Shown here: piece after piece, positions 29,799 to 39,031 of the stretch | Layout of the letters: each line of letters begins with the position of its first letter | Position numbering within the stretch: position 1 is the stretch's first letter | DNA from: Gordonia effusa NBRC 100432 | GTDB lineage: Bacteria; Actinomycetota; Actinomycetes; Mycobacteriales; Mycobacteriaceae | Direction: 5' to 3' | DNA: 64,000 nt | Assembly (NCBI RefSeq): GCF_000241305.1 | Contig: NZ_BAEH01000132.1 | Coordinates: 1 to 64,000 of the forward strand | The notes under the pieces: model-generated | What the model was told of the DNA's origin: nothing | Databases searched by the model: none | What the model saw: only the letters and a program-made list of their open reading frames with translations | Program-made: the position numbers and the translations under genes

Positions 29799-30581
29799 TT
29801 AGATGATCTTCTGACCGACCAGGAACTCGGCAACCTTGGTGCCGCCGTCGCCTTCGTCGACCACGCGCTCGCCGGCCTGCTTGGCTGGCTTCGGGGTCAC
29901 CGCGGTGACCTTGCTGCCAGCATTCGCCAGTCCGACGACGTCGGCGTCGATGCCCAGGTCAGCCAGGGTCAGAACCTCGATCTCCTTCTTCTTCGCGGCC
30001 ATAATGCCCTTGAAGGATGGGAAACGCGGTTCGTTGATCTTCTCGTTCACACTTACGATCGCCGGGAGAGCACCCTCAACCTTGGTGATGCCTTCGTCGG
30101 TCTCGCGCTCGCCGGTGACCTTCTCACCATCGACGGTGACCTTACGCAGCGAGGTGAGGTGCGGGAGTTCGACATACTCGGCGATCATCGCCGGCACCGC
30201 GCCAACCCGACCGTCGGAAGCTTCGTTACCCGCGATGACCAGCTCGACGCCTTCGACGGTGCCCAGCGCAGCAGCCAGAACGTACGCGGTCTGCACCGCG
30301 TCGGAGCCGTGCAGCAACTCGTCGTTGATGTGGATCGCCTTGTCAGCGCCCATCGACAGCGCCTTGCGAATCGCGTCGGTTGCCTTGTCGGGTCCGGCGG
30401 TCAACACGGTCACCTCACCGCCGTTGGCTTCCTTGATCTGCAGGGCTTCTTCGACGGCCTTCTCGGTGATCTCGCAGATCACCGGGTCGATCTCGCGATC
30501 GAGGGTGAAGTCCGAGTCATTGAGCTTGCGTTCCGACCCGGTGTCGGGAACCTGCTTGATCAGTACGACAATGTTTGTCAT
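29799..30581 (-). CDS. etfB: Electron transfer flavoprotein beta subunit
   Basis: 260 residues. NIVVLIKQVPDTGSERKL at the N-terminus, the AMP-site region TAGPDKATDAIRKALSMGADKAIHI, and the recognition-loop region around IEVLTLADLGID are typical EtfB. Cytosolic partner of EtfA. AGGAGG lies 12 nt before the ATG. Likely promoter between 30582 and 30713. Equivalent to Rv3029c (fixA). Confidence 0.96.
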   Translation of the reverse strand: MTNIVVLIKQVPDTGSERKLNDSDFTLDREIDPVICEITEKAVEEALQIKEANGGEVTVLTAGPDKATDAIRKALSMGADKAIHINDELLHGSDAVQTAYVLAAALGTVEGVELVIAGNEASDGRVGAVPAMIAEYVELPHLTSLRKVTVDGEKVTGERETDEGITKVEGALPAIVSVNEKINEPRFPSFKGIMAAKKKEIEVLTLADLGIDADVVGLANAGSKVTAVTPKPAKQAGERVVDEGDGGTKVAEFLVGQKII

Positions 30582-30713
30582 GGGTCTTCGTCGACCTCCT
30601 GCGTCGGGTTCAGGCAACTTACCGGCGGGTAAGGCCTTTGGGTCCTCCCTACTTTAACGCGTTGCTACGACAGACCAAACGGGGCCTACCTCACAGTTTG
30701 GGTGAGAAAATTG

Positions 30714-31838
30714 TCACACCCCGACCAGAATCTGATCCTTCTCGCGCTCCGCGGCCTCAATCTCACGGACTAAGGGCAGCACCTTCTCGCCGAAGTATTC
30801 AATCTCCTCCTGGAAGTGCAGGAACCCGCCAAGGATGAGGTCGACGCCACGGCGTCGGTAATTCGCGATCCGCTCGGCGATCTGTTCGGGGGTGCCGATC
30901 AACTGAGTCCGGAAGCCGTCGTTGTATTGCACGAGGTCCTCGAAGCTCGAGTCGGCCCACATCCCCTTCTTGCTCGACGTTGAGTTGCCGGCCTGCTGGA
31001 CCGCGTCCCGGAAGCCTTCCACCGCAGGACGATTCGCCTTCTCGATGATCTCGCGCAAGGTGTCGCGCGCTTCCTTCTCGGTATCGCGGGCGATGATGAA
31101 TCCGTTGAGTCCGAACTTCACCTCGCGGCTGTTGGCCTGCGCCTCCGCGCGGACGTCGACGATCTGCTCGGTGACACCGTCGTAGTCCTTGCCATTGGAG
31201 AAGTACCAGTCGGCGTAGCGGCCGCCGTTGCGACGAGCGGCTTGCGAGTTGCCGCCCTGGAAAATTTCCGGATTGGGGCGTTCGGGGGTGTTCAGCGGTT
31301 TGGGCTTGAGCGTGAAGTCGTGGATTCGGTAGAAGTCACCCCGGAAATCGACGTCATCTTCGGTCCAGATCTTGCGCAGCACCTGAAGGAATTCGGCACT
31401 TCGGCGGTAACGTTCGTCGTGTTCGAGCCACGGCTCTCCCAGGTGGGTGAACTCGTCCTTGAACCAGCCGCTCACTACGTTGACCGCAAACCGGCCGTTG
31501 GAAAGAATATCGGCGGTCGCGCCGAGTTTCGCCAGCACAGCTGGCTGCCACAGACCGGGATGAACGGCCGCGATGACCTTCAACCGCTCGGTCGCCAGAA
31601 GCAGCGCGAGGCTGAAACTCGTCGACTCGTGCTGGAACTCCGCGCCGTAACTCGCTTCGTAACGAACCTGCGAGAGCGCATAGGTGAAGCCGTTGTTTTC
31701 GGCGGTCTGCGCGAGCTTCTTGTTGTATTCGTAGTCCCAGCTCGTGCGCTGTTCGATGTCGCTGGTGACCAACCCGCCGCTCACATTGGGTACCCAGTAG
31801 GCGAATTCGACTTCGTCTGCGACGCGTTCGGTGGTCAT
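30714..31838 (-). CDS. sfnG: LLM flavin-dependent dimethylsulfone monooxygenase (SfnG-like)
   Basis: 374 residues, luciferase-like TIM barrel. FAYWVPNVSGGLVTSDIEQRTSWDYEYN at the N-terminus and VVSGWFKDEFTHLGEPWLEHDERYRRS are characteristic of SfnG, which uses FMNH2 and O2 to turn dimethylsulfone into methanesulfinate for sulfur supply. The conserved PEIFQGGNSQAAR flavin/phosphate segment is present. ATG 31838 is chosen because GAGGAGAGG precedes it; the reading frame is open 53 codons further. No flavin reductase gene is nearby. Not part of the M. tuberculosis order here. Confidence 0.88.
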   Translation of the reverse strand: MTTERVADEVEFAYWVPNVSGGLVTSDIEQRTSWDYEYNKKLAQTAENNGFTYALSQVRYEASYGAEFQHESTSFSLALLLATERLKVIAAVHPGLWQPAVLAKLGATADILSNGRFAVNVVSGWFKDEFTHLGEPWLEHDERYRRSAEFLQVLRKIWTEDDVDFRGDFYRIHDFTLKPKPLNTPERPNPEIFQGGNSQAARRNGGRYADWYFSNGKDYDGVTEQIVDVRAEAQANSREVKFGLNGFIIARDTEKEARDTLREIIEKANRPAVEGFRDAVQQAGNSTSSKKGMWADSSFEDLVQYNDGFRTQLIGTPEQIAERIANYRRRGVDLILGGFLHFQEEIEYFGEKVLPLVREIEAAEREKDQILVGV

Positions 31839-32055
31839 GCTGTCCTCTCCTCGCCACGACACGACAACCAGCTCGCCGCCTGGGGCGGAATGAGCCAAAT
31901 ATGAAGTGGCGCTACGGGTTTGATGGTTATCAGTGGGCGACTCGATGTCGTCGCATGCCCGTTCAGAACACCACCGGGCGGCGCAGGGGGTCAACAAAAT
32001 GGCTCAGCGTGAGTTTAAGGACGCGAACTCCGTCGCCGAGTTCGCCGCTTGCCGT

Positions 32056-32126
32056 GGAAAATCGTCCGAATAGTTACTCACCGAGGGCAACTTGCCCTCG
32101 GCGGCGACTTATTCGGACGATTTTCC
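32056..32126. terminator. Nested palindrome B downstream of the DUF3558 lipoprotein pair
   Basis: Perfect 17-bp outer stem GGAAAATCGTCCGAATA (32056-32072) with 32110-32126, two 8-nt spacers, and an inner 9-bp hairpin CCGAGGGCA-ACT-TGCCCTCGG (32081-32101). It lies about 100 nt after the minus-strand lipoprotein stop. Shares its outer arm with palindromes C and D. Confidence 0.7.
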
Positions 32127-32224
32127 GGAGACGGGGGTCTCGACGTCGGATCACCGCGACTCGATACACCGGCGACCTCGCGAGCTCGGACGTCGACACT
32201 TGACGACCGGGGGCACGCCGCCTG

Positions 32225-32755
32225 TTACGCGCTCATCTCCAACGACAATTCCATCAGTTTCTTCGGTGCCGCGCACGGATCCTCCACGGCCGCAGGGCGA
32301 TTCACGAACCACGTGTAGATCCCGCGACCCGGTGACTTGGCCGTCACTCCGCATGTTCCCGGTCGATCAGCCTTCGTCTGAGTAAACCCGGTGGCGCTAC
32401 CGATCTTGATAATCTCGGTTGCGTAGCCAAGCGAGGCGGCAACCGATTTTTCCCGACGTATCGTGTTCCACTCGAACCAGTGGAAACTCACCCAGACATC
32501 ACCGGAGGCTTCCCACCGGCAGATCGGTCCGCTGAATTCGTTGTCCTTGATCGAAGCGCCGACGGCCTTGGCGATTTCGGTGATAGTGAGCAACTGGCAT
32601 TCGAGACTGAGCCGTTCGAACTTGTCGGTATCAACCCGGGCCTGACGGCTGGGAGTCGACGACGTCGCGGCAGAATCCTGGCTCGAACCACCACATCCGG
32701 TCAGGACCAGAATTCCGCAGAGTACCGCCGCCAGCCCCGGCCACATACGCCTCAT
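32225..32755 (-). CDS. DUF3558-family lipoprotein (second of tandem pair)
   Basis: 176 residues. Signal peptide with lipobox LTGC (WPGLAAVLCGILVLTGCGG). The mature domain has the DUF3558 pattern: C in LECQLLTITEIAKAVG, CRWE, VSFHWFEWNT, a Gly-Phe turn and two late cysteines. Such lipoproteins (LprB/LprC class) are surface-exposed and of unknown function. ATG 32755 overlaps the upstream paralog's stop (ATGA). Shared landmarks with that paralog indicate tandem duplication with strong divergence. Confidence 0.85.
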   Translation of the reverse strand: MRRMWPGLAAVLCGILVLTGCGGSSQDSAATSSTPSRQARVDTDKFERLSLECQLLTITEIAKAVGASIKDNEFSGPICRWEASGDVWVSFHWFEWNTIRREKSVAASLGYATEIIKIGSATGFTQTKADRPGTCGVTAKSPGRGIYTWFVNRPAAVEDPCAAPKKLMELSLEMSA

Positions 32756-33273
32756 TTGGCACGCTCGATCGACATCCGCGCCAATTCGCGTACTGCCTGG
32801 CACACCTTATCGATGCCGACGTTATTGACGCCTTCCTCATCCATCCGAGCACTCCATTCGATGAAGTCAGCGTCGAAACCGATTCCGGTCTCACAGACCG
32901 TACCGGCCGACGCTATGAAGCCCGAATGCCCACTGATCGTGATGTCTTGAATATCGTCCTTGGTCAGCTCCACCCCACCGCGCTCGCGATCAAGTGGAGA
33001 ACCGCGATACCAATTGAAGGAGACGCGCGCCGAACTGCCCGCCACCCATTGACATTCCGCTGTCGTTTCGGCGACTAATCGCAGGCCGCTGAACCCGGTC
33101 TGGGTGGCAACTTCATTCAATTCGATGCCGCCGCACGCCCGGAAGGACGGACCGGTGACAGTTGGCGTCGCCGCGGGCGTCTCAGAGTCATCAGCGGAGT
33201 CGTCGTTGGCGCAGGCCGTGGTGAGGACCAGAACAGCGAATAACGCTGCAACTGACGCAACCCCTGACCGCAC
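32752..33273 (-). CDS. DUF3558-family lipoprotein (first of tandem pair)
   Basis: 173 residues. Signal VRSGVASVAALFAVLVLTTAC with the lipobox Cys, then a Thr/Asp-rich linker. The folded part has C in RACGGIELNEVATQTG, ECQWVAG, RVSFNWYRGSPLDRERGG, ISGHSGFIASAGTVC and a last VCQAVRELARM. GTG 33273 has GGAG 6 nt upstream and gives a standard signal length; the frame stays open further upstream. Co-translated with the downstream paralog. Confidence 0.83.
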   Translation of the reverse strand: MRSGVASVAALFAVLVLTTACANDDSADDSETPAATPTVTGPSFRACGGIELNEVATQTGFSGLRLVAETTAECQWVAGSSARVSFNWYRGSPLDRERGGVELTKDDIQDITISGHSGFIASAGTVCETGIGFDADFIEWSARMDEEGVNNVGIDKVCQAVRELARMSIERAK

Positions 33274-33554
33274 AATCAACTCCAACTCATTCCAACCCTC
33301 AGTGGGGCTGATATTCGATATTGCCAACGTCAGTATTACGGTAACAGCATTTTGGCGATGACCGCTGCCGTCGGCTTGGCCCACGCTCGCCAAGCGATAC
33401 CCGTCGTAGTTGACGAGTCAAGGCATCGCAGCGCCCCCACGAAACTGAAACGCGTTCACCCGACATCGTCGCTGACACAGAGCCGTTTGATGGGTTGTGA
33501 GCGGACATATGACTGCTCGGTCGGATCGATTGTCGCGGCCCAGGACCCTGCGGC

Positions 33555-33560
33555 TACCCT
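33555..33560 (+). promoter_or_regulatory. -10 box (TACCCT) for leaderless MGLP operon transcript
   Basis: TACCCT, 7 nt, then ATG 33568. It marks the true start inside a frame that stays open for 72 more codons upstream. Confidence 0.5.
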
Positions 33561-33567
33561 CAAGGGG

Positions 33568-34362
33568 ATGACCGAATCGACAAGTCCCGCTACCGATGCT
33601 TCGAAAACCATCGATGAGCAGGCAACACTCGCATTGACCGGCGAACGGACCAGCCCCGGAATCCCCGAGGAGAATTACTGGTTCCGACGGCACGAGGTGG
33701 CCTACGAATACATCCTCGATGCTGTCGAAGGCAAAGATGTACTGGAAGCCGGCTCGGGTGAGGGATATGGGGCGTCGATGCTCTCGACCCGCGCCGCCGG
33801 CGTTGTCTGCGTCGACTATGACTCGTCCGCGGTCGAACACACTCGGTCCCGATATCCACAGCTAACCGTCCATCAGGGCAACCTGATCGACCTTCCGCTC
33901 GACGACGAATCGGTCGATGTCGTGGTCAACTTCCAGGTCATCGAACACCTCTGGGACCAGCCACTGTTCATCCGCGAATGTGCCCGCGTCTTGCGCCCGG
34001 GTGGTCGACTGTTCATCTCTACCCCGAACCGCATCACCTTCTCGCCCGGCCGCGACACTCCACTCAACCCATTCCACACCCGCGAACTCAATGCGCTCGA
34101 ACTAACCGAACTTCTCGTCGAGAACGGCTTCGAGGTTCCGGAAATGCTCGGTGTGCACCACGGTGACGCACTGCTCGGCCTCGATGCCAAGTGGGACGGC
34201 TCGATCATCGACGCGCAGATCAACCGCGCGCTGGCCGGTGAACCATGGCCCGCATCGCTGACCGCTGACGTCGCAGGCGTGACGACGGCCGATTTCGCGA
34301 TCCGCCCCGGCGACGTCGACGCGAGTCTGGATCTGCTGGCCCTGACGACTCGGGGCTCATGA
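33568..34362 (+). CDS. SAM-dependent methyltransferase of the MGLP locus (Rv3030-like)
   Basis: 264 residues. Class I methyltransferase: SAM loop VLEAGSGEGYGASML, acidic VCVDYDSSAVEHTRSRYP, VDVVVNFQVIEHLWDQP and VLRPGGRLFISTPN. Rv3030 lies in the same place in the methylglucose lipopolysaccharide cluster and is regarded as one of its O-methyltransferases; sugar methylation here is by homology. Its TGA overlaps the next ATG (ATGA), so it is coupled to the branching enzyme. The start follows the TAnnnT box at 33555. Confidence 0.9.
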   Translation: MTESTSPATDASKTIDEQATLALTGERTSPGIPEENYWFRRHEVAYEYILDAVEGKDVLEAGSGEGYGASMLSTRAAGVVCVDYDSSAVEHTRSRYPQLTVHQGNLIDLPLDDESVDVVVNFQVIEHLWDQPLFIRECARVLRPGGRLFISTPNRITFSPGRDTPLNPFHTRELNALELTELLVENGFEVPEMLGVHHGDALLGLDAKWDGSIIDAQINRALAGEPWPASLTADVAGVTTADFAIRPGDVDASLDLLALTTRGS

Positions 34363-35939
34363 CCGACCGCGTACCCGGACAGTTCACGCTGGTCCTGCAC
34401 TCACATCTGCCGTGGTTGGTGAACCACGGCAGGTGGCCGGTTGGCGAGGAATGGCTCTATCAATCATGGGCCGCGTCATATCAACCGGTCTTCGACGTCC
34501 TCCGACGTCTCGCCGCCGATGGCATGAAAAACCAAGTGTCCCTTGGCATCACACCGGTTTTGGCCGCCCAGCTCGACGACCCGCACGCAACCGCGTCGAT
34601 GTACGAATGGCTGGCCGACTGGCAACTACGCGCGATGGAACTGGCAACCAGTCGCGACGCGTTACGCCGCGAGCACGGCAACCGCGAATACCGCGCCGCC
34701 GCAACGGCTTTGGCCGACTTCGAGCAGCACTGGCGCCACGGCGGCAGTGCTGCCATCCGCTCGTTGATCGACGCCGACGTCATCGAATTACTCGGCGGCC
34801 CACTGGCACATCCGTTCCAGCCGCTCCTGGACCCTCGCCTGCGCCGATTCTCACTAAGTGAAGGTCTCGCTGACGCCCGACTTCGTTGGGGCCACACCCC
34901 GGCCGGTATCTGGGCGCCCGAATGCGCCTTCACCCCCGGGATGGAGGCCGAGTACTCCGCGGCCGGCATTGGGCATTTCATGGTCGATGGCCCGACGCTT
35001 CGCGGCGACACGGCTCTGGGCCGTCCGGTCGGCGACACCGATGTCGTCGCGTTCGGCCGCGATCTGCAGGTCAGCTACCGGGTGTGGTCGCCGAAATCCG
35101 GGTATCCCGGCCACGCCGCCTACCGCGACTTCCACACCTACGACCACGAATCAGGTCTCAAACTCTCGCGTGTCACCGGCCGCACGGTAGACGGTCCCGA
35201 CAAAGCTCCATACGATCCCGCGCGCGTCGACGCCGTACTCGACCGGCACGTTGACGAATTCGTCGGCCATGTTCGTGATCGCCTTATCACCGAATCCGAG
35301 CGGATCGGCCGCGACGCACTGGTGGTCGCCGCCTTCGACACCGAGCTCTTCGGCCACTGGTGGCATGAGGGTCCGCAGTGGCTCGAGCGGGTTTTGCGCC
35401 GCTTACCCGAAGCGGGAGTCACCGTCGGCACTCTCGACGGGGCTCGACAAGGCGGGTTCCTCGGCGCGCCAGTCGAACTCACCGATTCGTCGTGGGGCTC
35501 GGGCAAGGACTGGCGAGTGTGGGCCGGCCCGCAAGTCGAGCATTTCGTCGATCTGAATGCCGAAGTGGTGCAGACCGCACTCGACACCGTCGACAAGCAG
35601 ATGGCAAGCGCCCCAACCACTTTCCGTGATCGAGTCAATGATCAGATTCTGCGCGAGGCGTTACTGACGGTGTCCTCGGATTGGCCGTTCATGGTTTCCA
35701 AGGACACCGCGGCCGGATATGCCACCGACCGGGCCCATAAACACGCGCATGCCACTCGGGAGATCTGCGACGCCGCGGCGTCGGGCCGCGCATCGACCGC
35801 AGTTCGACTGGCGACGAACTGGGGCCGCGCGGATAATCTTTTCGCAGCGGTCGACGCGCGTCGGTTGCCAGCGGCAAGCGACGTATTAGCCGCACCCGCC
35901 ACGTTCCCAACGAATGCCATCCGGAGGGATCTGCGATGA
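34359..35939 (+). CDS. GH57 1,4-alpha-glucan branching enzyme (Rv3031-like)
   Basis: 526 residues. GH57 landmarks in order: TLVLHSHLPWLVNHGRWPVGEEWL, the nucleophile-Glu segment TPAGIWAPECAFTPGMEAE, and the acid/base-region FDTELFGHWWHEGPQWLERVL, then the C-terminal helical domain (ALLTVSSDWPFMVSKDTA). It introduces alpha-1,6 branches into glucan; Rv3031 serves MGLP/glycogen-type glucan synthesis. It overlaps both neighbours by 4 nt (ATGA), a tight three-gene unit. Confidence 0.95.
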   Translation: MTDRVPGQFTLVLHSHLPWLVNHGRWPVGEEWLYQSWAASYQPVFDVLRRLAADGMKNQVSLGITPVLAAQLDDPHATASMYEWLADWQLRAMELATSRDALRREHGNREYRAAATALADFEQHWRHGGSAAIRSLIDADVIELLGGPLAHPFQPLLDPRLRRFSLSEGLADARLRWGHTPAGIWAPECAFTPGMEAEYSAAGIGHFMVDGPTLRGDTALGRPVGDTDVVAFGRDLQVSYRVWSPKSGYPGHAAYRDFHTYDHESGLKLSRVTGRTVDGPDKAPYDPARVDAVLDRHVDEFVGHVRDRLITESERIGRDALVVAAFDTELFGHWWHEGPQWLERVLRRLPEAGVTVGTLDGARQGGFLGAPVELTDSSWGSGKDWRVWAGPQVEHFVDLNAEVVQTALDTVDKQMASAPTTFRDRVNDQILREALLTVSSDWPFMVSKDTAAGYATDRAHKHAHATREICDAAASGRASTAVRLATNWGRADNLFAAVDARRLPAASDVLAAPATFPTNAIRRDLR

Positions 35940-37207
35940 GAATCCTGCTCGTGTCCTGGGAGTATCCGCCCGTCGTCGTCGGCGGGCTGGGGCGGCATGT
36001 CCACAATCTCGCCATCGAGTTGGCCGCCGCCGGTCACGACGTCGTCGTGTTGACTCGCCGCCCAACCGGCACCGATGCCCTCACCCACCCCACCGTCGAC
36101 CATCGGGTCGAAGGTGTCCGCGTAATCGCTGCCGCGGAAGATCCCAGCGAATTCGACTTCGGCCGCGACATGATGGCCTGGACCCTCGCGATGGGCCATT
36201 CACTGATCCGCGCGGGACTGACCCTGGCCGCATTCGGTGCGGCCAATGCCGGCGAGCCCTGGATACCCGACGTCGTGCACGCGCATGACTGGCTGGTCGC
36301 ACATCCGGCCATCGCACTCGCTGAATTCTTCGACATCCCACTGGTTTCCACGATTCACGCGACCGAGGCCGGGCGGCATAGCGGTTGGGTGTCGGGCCCG
36401 GTCAACCGACAGGTGCATTCAATTGAATGGTGGCTCGCGGCTGAGTCTGATGCGCTCATCACCTGCTCGACGTCGATGCGCGACGAGGTGAACCGCCTCT
36501 TCGGCCCGGACATCCCGGAAATTAGCGTCATCCACAACGGAATCGACATTGCCACTTGGCCTTTCGCGGAACGATCCGAACGCCCTGGCGGTCCAGAACT
36601 CCTATTCGCCGGACGGCTGGAGTATGAGAAGGGGGTGCAGGATCTGCTCGCCGCGCTCCCCCGCATTCGGCGTAGCCACCCCGGCACGACGGTGACGATC
36701 GCCGGGGCGGGAACACAATTGGACTGGCTGACCGAGCAGGCCAAGCGGCATCGGGTATCGGGAGCGGTCGAGTTCATCGGCGGCGTCGACCACGAGGGTC
36801 TCGTCGATCTGATGCACCGCTGCGATGCGATTGTGCTGCCAAGTCGCTACGAGCCATTCGGCATCGTCGCGCTGGAAGCCGCGGCAACCGGTGCGCCCCT
36901 TGTGGTTTCGACCGCTGGCGGTCTGGGTGAAGCGGTCACCGACGGGGTCTCCGGGATGACCTTCCCGCCGGCCGACGTGACCGGACTGGCCGCAGCGGTT
37001 CGGGCTACCCTCAACGATCCGGCAGCGGCGTCGGCGCGTGCGCGACGTGCGCGGGCACAACTCACCGAGGACTTCTCCTGGGTCGAGGTCGCCGAACGTA
37101 CCGCCGGCGTCTACTTGGCCGCCAAACGCAGGGTCCGGCACGCCATCGGCCGTCCCAATATCGTGGAACGTCCACTGCCCGAACGCGATCCGAATAAGCC
37201 GGCCTAA
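35936..37207 (+). CDS. GT4 alpha-(1->4)-glucosyltransferase (Rv3032-like)
   Basis: 423 residues, GT-B fold. N-terminal WEYPPVVVGGLGRHVHNLAIELAAAGHDV is the glucan-synthase-like donor loop; DVVHAHDWLVAHPA and the C-terminal E-x7-E motif in YEPFGIVALEAAATGAP are intact. Rv3032 elongates the glucose chain of MGLP. Third gene of the methyltransferase-branching-glucosyltransferase unit. Followed by a nested palindrome 10 nt after the stop. Confidence 0.95.
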   Translation: MRILLVSWEYPPVVVGGLGRHVHNLAIELAAAGHDVVVLTRRPTGTDALTHPTVDHRVEGVRVIAAAEDPSEFDFGRDMMAWTLAMGHSLIRAGLTLAAFGAANAGEPWIPDVVHAHDWLVAHPAIALAEFFDIPLVSTIHATEAGRHSGWVSGPVNRQVHSIEWWLAAESDALITCSTSMRDEVNRLFGPDIPEISVIHNGIDIATWPFAERSERPGGPELLFAGRLEYEKGVQDLLAALPRIRRSHPGTTVTIAGAGTQLDWLTEQAKRHRVSGAVEFIGGVDHEGLVDLMHRCDAIVLPSRYEPFGIVALEAAATGAPLVVSTAGGLGEAVTDGVSGMTFPPADVTGLAAAVRATLNDPAAASARARRARAQLTEDFSWVEVAERTAGVYLAAKRRVRHAIGRPNIVERPLPERDPNKPA

Positions 37208-37217
37208 CCCCTTCCGA

Positions 37218-37286
37218 GAAAATCGTCCGAATAACTACTCGGCAAGGGCAATATGCCCTCGCCGGGGTGTTATTTTCCCGATTTTC
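37218..37286. terminator. Nested palindrome C downstream of the MGLP glucosyltransferase gene
   Basis: Left arm GAAAATCGTCCGAATAAC (37218-37235) matches palindromes B and D. The right arm (37269-37286) pairs except for a 4-base internal block. Inner stem GGCAAGGGCA-ATA-TGCCCTCGCC (37241-37263) has one mismatch. Confidence 0.6.
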
Positions 37287-37372
37287 ACCAGTCGGCCCGG
37301 CCCCAGCCTCGCAAATCCGACATATGCCTGACGTAGGATTACCGCATCGTCGCACTGTCAACAGGAGAACCG

Positions 37373-38038
37373 ATGCGCAGCAATATCTTTGACCAGGCCA
37401 ACCAAGCGGTCGCCACCCAGGAACGATGGAGCCTGCAATCCACCAAGATGCTCCGGGTCGGCTTCGGCCCCGACGTCCTCGCCGCCAAAGGCGCGATGGT
37501 CGCCTACCAGGGCCAGTTCCAGTTCAAACATGAGGGAGCCGGCAGCGTCGGCAACTTCCTCAAACGCGCGGTGACCAATGAGGGCGGTCAGATGATGCGC
37601 GTTTCGGGTCAGGGTGAGGTCTACTTCGCACAGAACAACCACAATGTCTTCACCCTGCAGCTCGAAGGCGACGCCATAACCATCAATACCTCGAGCCTGC
37701 TGGCCTTCGACGCCGAGCTTCAGTGGAAGATCACCACGATCGGCAACGCTGGCATGCTGGCTGGCGGTCTGTTCAACCTCGAGGTGGCCGGTCATGGCAC
37801 CGCGGGCATCACCTGCCATGGCACGCCCCTCGTGCTGGACTGCTCACAACAGCCGACCTTCGTCGACCCGCAGGCCGCGGTGTGCTGGTCGGCCGGTTTG
37901 CAGCCGACCATAAAGAACGATCTGAAGCTCGGGGCACTCATCGGCCGCGGCTCAGGTGAAGCGTTCCAACTCGCCTTCCACGGCCCCGGATTCGTTGTGG
38001 TTCAGCCGAGCGAAGGCCGCAGCGTCCTGCCCGGCTGA
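37373..38038 (+). CDS. AIM24-family protein
   Basis: 221 residues. AIM24 (PF01987) proteins are beta-rich trimeric TRAP-like folds of uncertain role. Landmarks: MLRVGFGPDVLAAKGAMVAYQGQFQF, EVYFAQNNHNVFTLQLEGDAITINTSSLLAFD, GLFNLEVAGHGTAGITCHGTPLVL and the glycine-rich C-terminus. AGGAG stands 6 nt before the ATG. Soluble, no signal peptide. Single gene between palindrome C and a short hairpin at 38065. AIM24 genes are widespread; its place in the MGLP region seems accessory. Confidence 0.9.
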   Translation: MRSNIFDQANQAVATQERWSLQSTKMLRVGFGPDVLAAKGAMVAYQGQFQFKHEGAGSVGNFLKRAVTNEGGQMMRVSGQGEVYFAQNNHNVFTLQLEGDAITINTSSLLAFDAELQWKITTIGNAGMLAGGLFNLEVAGHGTAGITCHGTPLVLDCSQQPTFVDPQAAVCWSAGLQPTIKNDLKLGALIGRGSGEAFQLAFHGPGFVVVQPSEGRSVLPG

Positions 38039-39031
38039 TCTTCGAGCAACGAACCACCCGACCGTGCACGCCCCCGTGCAGTGATACATCAGTGTCCTGG
38101 ATTTACAGACTGGAGAAATATCGACGTAGCTGCGCTGCGCCTAAAAAGGGACCACCTAAAGCACGCACAAGCTACTATTGGGCTGAGCAAGCTACTTTAT
38201 TGGCAATCAACGTTGTCTCTTTGTCTATGATCCCCACCGTGGGGGTTGGGTATATTCCAATAAGAACCCAAAATTGCGGAGTTTCCGTCTCATTGCGGGG
38301 CCAAGACGACCGTTGTCGCGGGGCCAAGCGAGAATATGGGCAGACTCACGAGCTGCGCACTGACCGATCAGTCCGCCAACGTCGACATTCATAACAACGG
38401 CGCTTCGTTCCGCCGACGCGGGAAGTAAACGACGCCGAATCGCGTCCCAACGAGATGACACATTCGGTCACCTCGAAAGCGTGACGCACCCCGGGTTGTC
38501 GCAGACATATTCGAAGACGCGGCTCGCGAATTCGGCGGGTTTGGCACAGCGCTTAACACCTCCGACAGGGCAGTGGAAGATGATTCTCGAGACCAACGAC
38601 GACGAGCACCATCTGATGTTCGACATCAATACCTAGGCCCCTACTTCTCATTTAAAGAAGCGGTCCACCATCGGGAGGAAATTGGTAAAGTTGTTACCGT
38701 TGTTACCCGATATTGGTCGCATCCTCTGATCCGATACTCGATTTAAGCTGGCGGGAATTCGCCACCGGCGCGTTACACCCACTCACCGGCTGATGCACTC
38801 GCGATTTACGGGATCTCGGCCGACGCATTGCCTACCGCGTATCCGGTGGACCGTCGCGCAATCAGCGCGTGCCACTAGCAACCCTAAGACTGGCACCCCG
38901 CCCGCGCCTGCCCGACGACGGTGCACCCACTCATTAAGTGGGTGCACCGTTCGTATCAGGTCTCGCCAGATCGACCCGTCGATTGGTCGGTCAGTTCACT
39001 GACCACTTCAGCGTTGTCGGGCGAACGGCAC
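38039..39031. other. Lower-GC interval without a convincing gene
   Basis: About 1 kb, visibly richer in A/T than its surroundings, with frequent stops in all frames. It holds a short hairpin TGCACG-CCCC-CGTGCA (38065-38080, likely terminator of the AIM24 gene), a TGATACATCAGT element (38081-38092) and a 13-bp hairpin at 38919-38949. One 51-codon frame (38481-38636, GTG to TAG, ending with an acidic HHLMFDINT tail) is too weak to call a gene. A 78-codon frame at 38225-38461 on the minus strand has no recognisable features. Probably degraded sequence. Confidence 0.5.
38919..38949 (-). terminator. 13-bp hairpin downstream of the repeat lipoprotein gene
   Basis: CGGTGCACCCACT, loop CATTA, AGTGGGTGCACCG: perfect stem, 82 nt beyond the minus-strand lipoprotein stop. 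Confidence 0.6.

Noticed and set aside
31839-32055. Possible SAM-type riboswitch or leader peptide before the SfnG-like gene
   Set aside because: I looked for a SAM-IV-like core and a polycysteine leader frame; neither is present. Only a weak GCCCG/CGGGC dyad is seen.
33352-33567. 72-codon N-terminal extension of the MGLP methyltransferase
   Set aside because: Composition is unlike the protein, and a TAnnnT box sits 7 nt before ATG 33568.
38225-38461. 78-codon minus-strand frame in the lower-GC interval
   Set aside because: No domain, no clear ribosome site, and it crosses short repeats; not supported as a gene.
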